Shown here: piece by piece, positions 18,842-34,899 of the stretch
Position numbering within the stretch: the stretch's first letter is position 1
Layout of the letters: the number at the start of each line of letters is the position of its first letter
From: Nectonema munidae
Lineage: Eukaryota > Nematomorpha > Nectonematoida > Nectonematidae
Direction of reading: 5' to 3'
NCBI GenBank assembly: GCA_030549495.1
Contig: JAUIRK010000288.1
Coordinates: forward strand, 186,001 to 250,000
DNA length: 64,000 bases
Program-made: the position numbers and the translations under genes
The notes under the pieces: generated by a model
What the model was told of the DNA's origin: nothing
Databases searched by the model: none
Seen by the model: only the letters and a program-made list of their open reading frames with translations

Positions 18842-18868
18842 ATGGCGGAAAGTTTTCCCTTCTTTTAG
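18842..18868 (+). other. Eight-codon upstream ORF in LINE 5' UTR
   Basis: ATGGCGGAA... encodes eight residues (MAESFPFF) then TAG, about 135 nt before the ORF1 start. The start context AAAATGG is good for eukaryotic initiation. It could modulate ORF1 translation, but it may be chance. There is no second full-length copy here to test conservation. Confidence 0.3.
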
Positions 18869-19003
18869 TAAAATTTGCCTCTCTCTCTTTTTTTTTTTTT
18901 TTCTATAAAACATTTCAGTTGAAATTCAGAACAAAGATCTAAATTTATTTTATAATCTGCGATCTATAAATCTCTTAATATTCATTCTTTTATAGTACTT
19001 AAA

Positions 19004-20338
19004 ATGGGTGAAAACTCATGTTCTATTTCTTTGCTTGACGAAAATGGCCTATGTAAATCTTGTAATATAAATGCTCAACATGAATCGATTGAATGTTTTT
19101 TTTGCAGTAATTTTTTCCATGCTTTTAACTGTAATGTTCAACCTTTATGCCCTCCTTCCTACTATAGAAATACACTACCGAATTTTCAAAAAAACTATAA
19201 GAATTTTGTTTTCTTGTGTAATGACTGTCTCTCTAAAAAAGAACAGCGTAACTCGAACTCTCTTTCTTTGAAAATCTCATCAATAGAAACCTCACTTAAA
19301 AAAATAGTTGATAAAATTAATTTGCCTAATTCAGCGTCCGTAGAAAGGTATAATTGTTCTGAAACTTTATATTCACATGTTGTTTCTAATAAATTTAATA
19401 AAAAACGGGTTGAAGAAATCAAAGAAAAACCTAATTTTATTATAAATGGAAATGATATATCTAGTCCAAAAATTAAATCTTTTGAAAAGGATTGTGTTAG
19501 CTCCGGCATTAAGATTAAGAATTTTTACAAAAACAAAAAAGGAAACATGTGTCTTGTACTGCCCCCTAAGACAACTCAAAAAAATTATATTTTGCCTATT
19601 TTAGAAAAAAACTTTGATAAAACAACCATAAGTTCTATAAATAAGAGTTGTTATATTGGTATAGCTGGTCTCTACAACTCGTATACTCCTTGTGATCTTT
19701 TTGACAATGTTAAGGAACTGAATAAAAGCTTAAATATAAATAATGAAAATTCTAAATGCTTGTTCGTTAGAAAATCTTCAAAAAATAATACATTCTACTC
19801 TGTTTTTAAAATTTCTTCTGAAACTCGGGAAAGACTTGTTTCTTCTGGTGAACGATTGTTTGTAGGTCTACAGGAATGTACAGTCTTTGATTGGAAAATG
19901 GTTAAACGCTGTAACTTCTGCCAAGAGTACGGGCACTGGAAGTCAAATTGCCCCAATGTTGGAGCCCCTTCTTGTGCACACTGTGCTGATTCACATCAAA
20001 CTAAAGATTGCCTTGTTCCTTTCGAAAATTCTTCATTTCATCGATGTATTAACTGTAGAAAAAACAAGTGGGAAGATAATCATCGAGCTAATTCCTCCTT
20101 ATGTCCTATTTTCTTACAAAAAGTTGGAAAACAATCTTTTGTACCACCTACTACTTCTCTTGACTCGTCATCAATTGTACCACCGTCTACTTCTCTTGAC
20201 TCCTCATCAATTGTGACTTCTTTTGATCCTCAACCTACTACTTCTCTTGACTCATCATCAATTGTACCACCGTCTACTTCTCTTGACTCCTCATCAATTG
20301 TGACTTCTTTTGATCCTCAACCTACTTCAAAAAACTAA
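19004..20338 (+). CDS. LINE ORF1 (Gag-like nucleic-acid-binding protein)
   Basis: 444 residues. Near the N-terminus there is a PHD-like zinc finger: C17-x2-C20-x10-C31-x2-C34-x4-H39-x3-C43, completed by a C-x2-C pair near residue 73. A short heptad-like stretch follows (about residues 90-105), then a basic middle region of the type seen in Jockey/I/CR1 ORF1. Three zinc knuckles follow: CNFCQEYGHWKSNC from residue 303 (CX2CX4HX4C), CAHCADSHQTKDC, and CINC...H...C. The last ~60 residues are a Ser-rich duplicated repeat with four TSLDSSSIV motifs. ORF1 proteins coat LINE RNA in a ribonucleoprotein. The frame ends Ser-Lys-Asn-stop within a slippery heptamer. The start is chosen as the first ATG after the 5' UTR. 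Confidence 0.88.
   Translation: MGENSCSISLLDENGLCKSCNINAQHESIECFFCSNFFHAFNCNVQPLCPPSYYRNTLPNFQKNYKNFVFLCNDCLSKKEQRNSNSLSLKISSIETSLKKIVDKINLPNSASVERYNCSETLYSHVVSNKFNKKRVEEIKEKPNFIINGNDISSPKIKSFEKDCVSSGIKIKNFYKNKKGNMCLVLPPKTTQKNYILPILEKNFDKTTISSINKSCYIGIAGLYNSYTPCDLFDNVKELNKSLNINNENSKCLFVRKSSKNNTFYSVFKISSETRERLVSSGERLFVGLQECTVFDWKMVKRCNFCQEYGHWKSNCPNVGAPSCAHCADSHQTKDCLVPFENSSFHRCINCRKNKWEDNHRANSSLCPIFLQKVGKQSFVPPTTSLDSSSIVPPSTSLDSSSIVTSFDPQPTTSLDSSSIVPPSTSLDSSSIVTSFDPQPTSKN
20147..20320 (+). repeat. Two 87-bp tandem units encoding Ser-rich tail of ORF1
   Basis: Two almost identical 87-bp units (20147-20233 and 20234-20320), each encoding 29 residues with two TSLDSSSIV motifs plus TSFDPQ. They sit immediately before the frameshift heptamer. 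The unit length keeps the ORF1 frame. The near identity at DNA level indicates a recent duplication. Confidence 0.9.
20329..20335 (+). promoter_or_regulatory. Predicted -1 ribosomal frameshift site, A AAA AAC
   Basis: Read in the ORF1 frame the codons are TCA AAA AAC TAA, so the heptamer A AAA AAC fits the X XXY YYZ rule in the correct phase and ends at the ORF1 stop. Slipping one base back gives AAA AAA CTA ATT ACC, which enters the ORF2 frame directly. A possible downstream structure is GCAG (20354-20357) with CTGC (20383-20386), stacked on GGAATG (20369-20374) with CATTCC (20377-20382). It lies 18 nt away, further than the usual 5-9 nt. Confidence 0.72.
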
Positions 20339-23124
20339 TTACCCTACATTCTTGCAGCTTTGTTTTATGGAATGTTCATTCCCTGCGAAATAAATGCATT
20401 GAAGTCATTGATTTTTGCAAATCTAAGTCTGCTGTTGTAGCCTTTATTTGTGAAACTTGGATAGAAAGTGATTACAACTCAACCATCACACAAGTTATTG
20501 AAAGCGGATATGAGATATATCATTCATTTCGTTTTTCAAGAGGAGGAGGCGTTGCCATTCTTTATCAAAAAGGTTTTAATCTGAAGCACCTTAAACTCAA
20601 AACATACAAAACTTTTGAATCCATTGGCTGCGTATTGAACTTTCCATATTACAACATTACTTTTGTTCTTGTATACAGATTAATAAGAGCTTCCTTTAGA
20701 GAGTTTTTAATTGAAATTTCTGATATGATTAATTCACTAAACAGGGTCATTTCATATAATCTTATACTTGGGGACTTTAACGTACATTTTGATTCTCATA
20801 ATAATGCCTTCACTTCAAAGCTCCTCAGCGCACTTGATCAATTTGATCTCCATCCTTTGTTAAAAGTCCAAACTCACGTTGCTGGGCATTGTCTTGATAA
20901 CATATTTTGTGAGAGTTCACTGATGACATGCCTTACTCCTGAAATCTATCCAATTAATTTGAGTGATCACTACCCCGTTGTCTTTTCTCTTAGTTCTAAA
21001 GAACCTTCAGAAATAAAGGAGAAATCCATCATTTATAGAATTTTTTCTTGTGTCAATAAAGACTTGTTCAAGCATGACCTAAAAGCAAGACTATTTTCTA
21101 TACAAAATGAAAGTACTGAAGCTTGTTTTTCACTCAACAAATTTTGCTCAGTAATTGAAACAACTACAAACGAACATGCTCCTAGAGTGACTAAAGTGGT
21201 GCGCCTGTCCAGACCTAAGTGGTTTTCGCGTGAATTCATTAAATCAAGAAATCGTAGAAGAAAAATATATACAAAATGGTTAAAAACTAGGAATGAAGCT
21301 GACCGCAAAATATATGAAGCTTTAAGAACTTCCACTTCACTACTTCTCGAAGAATGTAAAAAGAAATACTGTGACAAGTTTATAAATAGAGCAAGCGATT
21401 CCAAGTCTCTCTATAGCTTTGTTCGTGAGATGTCCAATTTCAAAAAGCCTCATAGTACTCTTCCTTACTCTGATGACAAAACAAAGTTAGCTAATCTCTT
21501 CAATAACTTCTTTCACAAAAAAGTACTTGCGATTGTTGAAGACATGAATGAAAGCACCTCCAAATACCACGAATGTACATTCACAATTGAAAACACGCAT
21601 TGTTTATCACTGAATATCTTTTTTCCAACTGATCAGGTTGAACTTGCAGATATTATCAGTTTACATGGAATTAAAGTGGGCCAAGCTGATTACCTTAACT
21701 CAGAAATGCTCAAATGCTGTCTAGATGTTTTTCTACCATATTATGTTTTCTACATCAACATGTCATTTACGAGAGGAGCCTTCTTTTTTAATAAAGATGC
21801 AATCCTAACACCTGTTCCCAAGCACGCAACCGCTAACTTAGATGATCTAAATGATTTTCGACCCATTTCTAGCCTTACTTTCTTAAGTAGGCTTGCCGAA
21901 AGAGTCGTGCTAAGGAGACTCTCGGATCACCTACATGCCAATAACCTGATCAGGAAAAATCTTTTCGCTTATCAAAAACACTGCAGTACAGAAACATTAC
22001 TTTACACTTTGGTTAATGGAATAAAAGTCAACATGTCAAAAAATCTCAACACATTGTTACTTGCTTTGGATATTAAATCTGCCTTCGATACCCTTGACAG
22101 AAAAATATTGTTAAAAATTTTAGAAAAGAAATTCGGCCTGAGGAATAATGCTCTAAGTTGGATATCCTCATATTTTGAAAACAGAACGTACTCAACATGT
22201 ATTGATGGATATATTTCTAGCTCTCTCGATTCCAGTTATGGAGTCCCCCAAGGATCGGTCCTTGGACCTCTCTTCTTTAACATTTACATATCTCCTTTGC
22301 TAGACTATATTGAAGATCTTGGCTTTGATGTCTTGGGCTTTGCAGATGATCTGTACTTATGCATGCCATTCCACTCTAATTTTGAAACTTTAACATTTGA
22401 AAAAAGAGTTCCTAATCTGTACATGAAAATAAAAGACCTAATGAAGAAATACAAACTCAAACTAAATGACAAAAAGACTCAAGCTATTGTTTTTACTAAG
22501 CAGAACGATCTAATCTTCGATGGCTTCTGTGTTGAAAATAACATACTTAAAATTAAAAAAGAAGTCAACGTACTTGGAGTCCTTCTTGACCGAAATTTGA
22601 CTTTTGATGCATTTATAAAGTCCAAAGTCAAAGAAGGCTACTTATTTTTAAGAAATTTGCAACAATTCAAAAAGTTTCTTACCAGAAATCACCTTATTAC
22701 ACTCGTTAATGCCTTTGTTGTAAGTCGACTAGACTATGGCAATTCTCTACTCTATGGGTTACCGAAGACAAAATTGAAAAAACTTCAAGTTTTACAGAAC
22801 GATTGCGCACGACTAATATCTCGAAAAAAAAGACATGAAAGTGTTTCCGAAGTTCTCGTTGATTTACATTGGCTAAATCTTGAAAAGAGAATAGTTTTCA
22901 AAATTATGACATTATTATATAACTGTTATAAATACCAAAAACCAATTGTTCTTGCTTTACCTGCTGAAATTAATAGTACAAATTTTAGTCTCCAAACCTC
23001 ACAAAAAGTAACCTCACTCTACAATGCATTCAAACTATGGAACTTGATGCCTCGTTTCCTGAAAGAATGCGAAAATCTAGCTAATTTCAAAAAAATTGAA
23101 AACCTACCTTTTTCAAAGTTATGA
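20335..23124 (+). CDS. LINE ORF2: APE endonuclease + reverse transcriptase
   Basis: 929 residues counted from the frameshift point. The frame is open from 20314 but has no ATG until 20725, inside the endonuclease, so an independent ATG start would delete essential residues. Endonuclease: WNVHSLRN with N13, CETW with E40, GDFNVHFD with D147 and N149, and SDH with D211/H212. RT: FRPISSL, LALDIKSAFDTLD with D579, GVPQGSVLGPLFFNIYI, and FADD with D671/D672. The tail has RLDYGNSLLYGLP, LQVLQNDCARLI and LHWLNLEKRIVFK, typical of the CR1/L2 group. It would nick target DNA and copy the element RNA. The last ~10 residues appear frameshifted near 23096: the +1 frame reads on to a stop at 23156-23158 and matches the C-terminus of the truncated copy. 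Confidence 0.9.
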   Translation, partial: LITLHSCSFVLWNVHSLRNKCIEVIDFCKSKSAVVAFICETWIESDYNSTITQVIESGYEIYHSFRFSRGGGVAILYQKGFNLKHLKLKTYKTFESIGCVLNFPYYNITFVLVYRLIRASFREFLIEISDMINSLNRVISYNLILGDFNVHFDSHNNAFTSKLLSALDQFDLHPLLKVQTHVAGHCLDNIFCESSLMTCLTPEIYPINLSDHYPVVFSLSSKEPSEIKEKSIIYRIFSCVNKDLFKHDLKARLFSIQNESTEACFSLNKFCSVIETTTNEHAPRVTKVVRLSRPKWFSREFIKSRNRRRKIYTKWLKTRNEADRKIYEALRTSTSLLLEECKKKYCDKFINRASDSKSLYSFVREMSNFKKPHSTLPYSDDKTKLANLFNNFFHKKVLAIVEDMNESTSKYHECTFTIENTHCLSLNIFFPTDQVELADIISLHGIKVGQADYLNSEMLKCCLDVFLPYYVFYINMSFTRGAFFFNKDAILTPVPKHATANLDDLNDFRPISSLTFLSRLAERVVLRRLSDHLHANNLIRKNLFAYQKHCSTETLLYTLVNGIKVNMSKNLNTLLLALDIKSAFDTLDRKILLKILEKKFGLRNNALSWISSYFENRTYSTCIDGYISSSLDSSYGVPQGSVLGPLFFNIYISPLLDYIEDLGFDVLGFADDLYLCMPFHSNFETLTFEKRVPNLYMKIKDLMKKYKLKLNDKKTQAIVFTKQNDLIFDGFCVENNILKIKKEVNVLGVLLDRNLTFDAFIKSKVKEGYLFLRNLQQFKKFLTRNHLITLVNAFVVSRLDYGNSLLYGLPKTKLKKLQVLQNDCARLISRKKRHESVSEVLVDLHWLNLEKRIVFKIMTLLYNCYKYQKPIVLALPAEINSTNFSLQTSQKVTSLYNAFKLWNLMPRFLKECENLANFKKIENLPFSKL

Positions 23125-23176
23125 CGAACTTATGTCTTCACTAAATATATACATTTGAGATTATAATCTTTTCATC

Positions 23177-23221
23177 CGCGTGACTGTACCTATACCTACT
23201 TTCATGTATTGTAGTTGCGCG
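23177..23221 (+). promoter_or_regulatory. 3' UTR hairpin of full-length LINE
   Basis: CGCGTGACT (23177-23185) pairs with AGTTGCGCG (23213-23221) to form 9 bp including two G-U pairs, with a 27-nt loop. The loop differs in length and sequence from the truncated copy, while both arms are identical. This is the pattern expected for a selected RNA structure. A role in RT recognition is inferred from CR1/L2-type elements. Confidence 0.65.
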
Positions 23222-23250
23222 TAAAAATAAAACTTTCCTTCCTTCCTTCC

Positions 23251-29690
<6,440 letters not shown>

Positions 29691-29694
29691 GTTA

Positions 29695-30860
29695 TAGAAT
29701 AGAAAGATAAACCTAGTCTCTCTAGTCATTTTTATCAAAATCATGCAAATAGGAAACTAAAAGTAATGGGAGCCAACGATATATTTAAAAAAAATAAATA
29801 TTTTTTGATTCTAGAATATTTTTCGATTCTTTGATTACAGAATTTTATTTTGATTATTTGGCAAATATATTATTTAAAATCGTGCAAATTGCAAAAATAT
29901 AGGTAATACCTTTTGTAACACCGTCCCTCAGAATTATAAATAAAAAAATTAAAATTATATATCAAATTTTACATCTAGCAAAATATGAACGGAAAGTTGA
30001 ACCTTGTCTCCCTAATCATTTGTATATGGAATAGAAACGACTGTAGTATACAGGTTGGGAATGACAAACAAGTTCTCTACCCGCGTTCAACCGTACAGGT
30101 TATGAGATATTTAAATGTAAAAATGGAAAAACACTGAAAAATATACTTAAAATAAACAATATTTTACATACGTATTGAAAGCACCCTTTCAAAATTCTAC
30201 ACAAAATTTCAAAACACTTAACTTTGAAATTGCTGTTTTATTTCATGGAAACAATATGATTGGTTGAAATGTTTATGATTCCGGTGGCAACAAAATTAAA
30301 AAGTTTCAGTTTTTGTAAATAAATTTTAAAAATGTCCATCTTACCCTAACCATCAACCTCAAAAATGTCTTATTCTTTTTCCCAATATATTATAAAAATA
30401 ATAATATTTAACCCTAACAGAGTTAGATTAGGATATGTACTATGATTTTTTAAACTCTAATACATCGTATAGTATACCATTATAACATAGAGATCATTAA
30501 AAATTGCCTCTCTACCCCTTTTCAAACACACAATAATTTATACGAAATTGTCTTCCTCTATTTTTGGACTTTTTAAGAATATTTTTCGTTTCTTTGATTA
30601 AATGAGAAATGTGTTATTAAAATCGTGTAAATTGCCAAAATATAGGTAAAAACTTTCGAAAATTCTTCTCTCCGAATGAAATATAACAAATCTTACATCT
30701 AGCAAAATATGAACAGAAAGTTAAACCTTTTCCCACTGATCATTTTTAATTTTTGTAACATGGTCTCTCCGAATGAGGTATATCAAATCTTACATCTGGC
30801 AAAGTATGAACAGAAAGTTGAACGTCGTCTCCCTAATCATTTGTATTAAAACATGTACAT
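29695..30860. repeat. Locally repeated ~65-bp segment, four copies
   Basis: A segment containing AAATCTTACATCTAGCAAAA, then TGAACAGAAAGTTGAACCTTG and CTCCCTAATCATTTGTAT, occurs at about 29964-30022, 30686-30750 and 30786-30845. A more diverged partial copy lies at about 29700-29745. The upstream words AAATCGTGCAAATTGC and AAATATAGGTAA recur too (about 29878 and 30620), so the true unit is several hundred bp. It is probably a decayed, partly duplicated interspersed repeat. No coding potential is seen. Confidence 0.6.
30430..30560 (-). repeat. Dispersed repeat shared with 61480-61610
   Basis: The minus strand here contains GGCAATTTTTAATGATCTCT followed by ATGTTAT. Positions 61548-61582 on the plus strand carry the same words in the same order, with further matches on both sides (GAAGACAA, GTGT.TTTGAAAA, GTATTAG). 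This is a two-copy interspersed repeat with no terminal features that I could define. Confidence 0.5.
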
Positions 30861-31633
30861 AGCAAGATATGGAATAGAATTTAGGGTAGCATACAGGTTC
30901 GGATGATATATATATATATATATTATATATATCTGTCAAAATAGCATAATTAGTAGTCATAATTAATAAAGTTGGCAAAATCTTTGTTGTGTAATCGAAA
31001 AAACAACATTTTTAGTCTAATTACCAAATGATCCTATTTTTTGTCTCAGTGTATAGAAAAATGATAAACTGATTTGAAAATACATTGGAGTTATAAATAT
31101 TGATCGTTTTACGGAGGTGTTTTCACTGCGTCCTATGTCGGAAATCATTTCAATATGAAATGAAAAGGTAAAATGCTTTTGAGTTTCGCCTTTATAAAGA
31201 GTTTTTTATGAAAGGACTGCTTCCTTCACTAGCCAAATTCATATACAACTCGCCTTTTCAGAAAAAGTTGCAAGACCTGGGTCGTTGTCAAATCCAAGAT
31301 TCAAAAAGTTGAGAGCAATGAATGCCACTTTGCAGGAAAGAGTGTTTTCTTAATTCATTCAAGCAAATTGTTATTAATGGATCAATTACTATTATTATTA
31401 TTATTTACTTCATTCCCTCTTTATCAATTGAGGCGAAGGAGCAATGCATCCTGAAAGCGAGCAGAGAAAAGATGCTTCATGTCATATCACTTTTATCCGA
31501 TCTTTTAGTTAATATTGACAATATTGATTGACACGTTTTAAAAAAATCATTTTTCTCTAAATTCGAATATTTTTCTATTTAATAGCCGAACGGTAATCTA
31601 CTATACCATTTTTGGTTCTAGTTTGTCTCGGGT

Positions 31634-31790
31634 AATGTTGCACTATCCGTGCATCGATAAAGATCTTTCCTATGCAATTGGCTTTTTATCGATGCTACCT
31701 ACATTTTTATCGAAATCGATAATACCGTGCATCGATAAAAAGCCAATGGCATAGGAAAAATCTTTATCGATGCACGGATAGTGCAACATT
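31634..31790. repeat. Large hairpin: 62-bp inverted arms, 33-bp centre
   Basis: The left arm (31634-31695) and right arm (31729-31790) are inverted copies with only two mismatches in 62 positions. The arms and centre are rich in ATCGATA words, including GCATCGATAAA four times in the two orientations. No target duplication is clear. It could be a foldback MITE, or it could be transcribed into a long hairpin RNA. Confidence 0.85.
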
Positions 31791-31799
31791 TTACCTTTG

Positions 31800-34700
31800 T
31801 CTCCATGCAACTCCATTTTGTTTTTTTGCATTTCTATTTTGTCTTTTTGCCGTCTTTTTCTTATTCTATTTGGTCTTTTTTCAATTTGATTTTGCCTATC
31901 TCAAATACAAAATAGTGTTAAAGAAAGGCAAAATAGAATTGCAATAAGACTATTTTCAAACAAACTAAAAAACTATTAATCATTTTTTCTAAGCAATATA
32001 TTTTATTTATATTGGTAAAATTATTTCAACAAATATAAAATATAGAGGAAATGAAAGAATTTTACAAAACGATGCATGTTTTTAGTCCCGATTTTTTTTA
32101 ATTTCTATTTTAAATTATTTTTTGTTTGTTTCCTTGCTACTTTAAAAAATAGATGATAAACGCGCATAAATAGGATTTAATAAAATATTATCAAGGCAAA
32201 AGCTAAGTTAAGATATTTTAAACAAAAAATTTCCACGAATTATAAACATTCCAACACAAATGTAAAAATAGTGCGAACAAAAGCAAAACGAGTCCTAGTA
32301 CATAGAAAACGAGTTATTTTCTTTATCAGCAGGTGTCGAATTTGCACAAGGTTTAATTCCTTGAGAAGCATTGTGGGTCACTATCTCAAGAAATGAAAAC
32401 AATATGTTTAAAACCTTTCAGGCACAATGGGACACCAGTTATATAAACACTCTTTTATATTGAAAAAGAAAGCAACGGATTAGTCTTCAAAATTTTGGTG
32501 ATGAACGCGTTAACAAGTTCAAAATTTACCTTAAGAACCAGATCGAAAAATGATTAATTTCAAGGACAAATATCAAAAGAATGTTGAATTAAAAAAGAAA
32601 ATATTTGATAAAAATATGGGCAGTTGGAAAAAATCAAATTTATATATAAAAGGGAGGAAAAGTGAGATAACGAATTGAAATCATTTTGCTGTGGTCTTTG
32701 AACTAAAAATTTTATCTGCCATTTTTCAATGTACTACACTATGTTTTATTTCCAACACAACAAAAAATTTGCTATCAAGGTATTTGTTTTGATTGTAATC
32801 GGTCAAAAACATTTGCATTTTTTAAATAAAAATGTCATTTTCATCACAACCAAAATATTTAAAGTAAATGAAATGGGGGGATGGAGGGATCGGGAAAACG
32901 ATCTGAGAAGTGTGAATAATTCTTATGGGTAATTAGGATAAATACCTGATTTAATTCATCTTTTTTTAAGTTTATTTAGTTATTTATACTATATACCATT
33001 TTGAATTCAATTTTATATTTTTTCGATTATATTTTTTGTTAATTTATAATTTAAAAAAGTAAATAAAGACTTAAAATTGCATATATATATATTTCTTAAA
33101 AATGAGAATCTGGTATGATTGCCAACTTTTCAGGTAAAAATGTCAAATGTCAATTGTACCAGTATGATTGGGCAATTATCAAGCAGTAGATTATAATTGC
33201 CATTTTCCCGGTATAATTGCGAATCATATGAGGGAAACATTTTATTCTTGACAAAGGAAAGTTTGTTGTTATTCAATAAAATAAGAGAAAATCGTTCACA
33301 ACTAAACGAAAAAAAAATTGCATGTTGAAGCACACGACCATTGTTTTGTCATGAATGAAAGTTTTGCTTGCTACGATCCTCATTTATGCTCCCACATATA
33401 TCTGGAATATATTTGTAGGAAAGTAGTAGAGGAAGTTTTGATTTTCGCTGGAAAACTTCATTAGATAAATATAAGGTTACCAAAAATAATTAGAATGAAG
33501 CTTAAAATAAAAAAACTAATCCATAAAAGATCACTTAAAACATGCCACACGTAAATATAATTACTGCTATTATGAGTAAAAATTTTTCTCGACTCAAACC
33601 CAAACATATTTTGCATCATTTATCAAAAAACCTTTTGATAATTTTTAACGCGGCCATATATTTTTGTAATCTTTTTCTATGAATTAAATTCTCTATAAAA
33701 ATTTGGAAATTCTGTATGAAGGAACTCAATGGAAATAAAAAAAGAGGCAACCATGTACTTTCGACATAAAAAGTAAAATTGTCAAATCATTTCCGTTATA
33801 TGGCTAGAAAAAGCATACAGATAAATGCGAAATTTATGATATTAGAATTAATCTTAGTAATATCAAACCCAGCATCCAAGTTTCAATAATATGGACACGA
33901 AACATTAAAGCCACATGGAAAGAAGGATGTCAAAGTTTGTGTAAAAAAGGCACAGTTTTCTGAATATATCTTTTCATTATAAACATCTTATTTTCATTTT
34001 CTATAATTTTTTCAAATTTTATATAAATTTTTTCTTATTGTGAAGGAAATCCCATTCTGTTAAGATATATTTTATAAGTAAAAGGGCATTTTTGGGAAAA
34101 TAATATCTAAGGGACGATGAGATAAAGAATGTTTGAGAAACACTAGTCTAACACAGCCTTGTTCAAATAGCTAAGTCCAATTTCAAAAACACTTAAACTT
34201 TTCATATAATCTTGAATTGTATTTTCACAGCGAACCCAAACTCTTAATTCACTGTGAAGTATGGCGATTAAACATCTAGAACATTCTTATGGCGTCATAA
34301 AGAGGATAAGTTTTTTGCGACGCCAATTACCGAAAGTGGGACAAATAAGAGCAGTTGAAAATAGGGTTGTGCGTTTAAAAATTAACAGATGGGAGCTAGG
34401 ACACACAAATACCACTTTTAATATTTTATTGATAAAAAAATTGATTTATTCCATAAGATTTTGTCTATGAAATTTCTCAAAGACAACTACACATTTTCAA
34501 ATCTCTTGCGAAAGGACTTTTAGATATTCCATTTTCATATTAGAGTTATATAATTGATTGATTATTATTTATAAAATTAATATTGTGGTTTCAATATTCA
34601 TTTTAGTAGGTGTTTCGTTTTTTATTTAGTTTGTTAGTTGTATGGATATTGAGTTAGTTATCGATTTGTTATTGAAATATTGTAATTTTTTTTGTTAAAT

Positions 34701-34899
34701 AAAATGTTCTCAGCCGCATAAAAATAAAGGAAACAGCTAGACCAAAAAATTATTTTTGAGAGTTTCGCCTTTCACAATCTTGTCCTTCTACACCTTATTT
34801 TTAAAGGCTTTTTTACTCAAATCGGCAAATGGAACAACCGTTATCTATTGTTTCTACACAAATTCATATATAATTAAATTTTACTGAAAAAAAAGGAAA
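31800..34899. other. Non-coding DNA with a decayed MITE and a stray hAT terminus
   Basis: No gene is seen. It contains a TTAA-type MITE remnant (32408-32513). It also has an isolated hAT-like right terminus at about 34128-34145 (GTTTGAGAAACACTA), whose left partner I could not find. Three GGTAT.ATTGC-like words recur at about 33110-33225. Confidence 0.4.
32408..32513. mobile_element. Decayed TTAA-type MITE, variant subfamily, copy 8
   Basis: Starts TTAAAACCTTTCAGGCAC, continues ATGGGACACCAG, and ends near GCGTTAAC. This is the reverse complement arrangement of the 6717-6849 element (CTGGTGTCCCAT ... TTCCTGAAAGG). TTAA is present at both boundaries, although the right inverted end has decayed. 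Confidence 0.5.

Noticed and set aside
19071-21404. Additional open frames overlapping LINE ORF1 and ORF2 on both strands (for example 19195-19509 and 21033-21404 minus)
   Set aside because: They are shadows of the ORF1/ORF2 coding sequence with no independent features.
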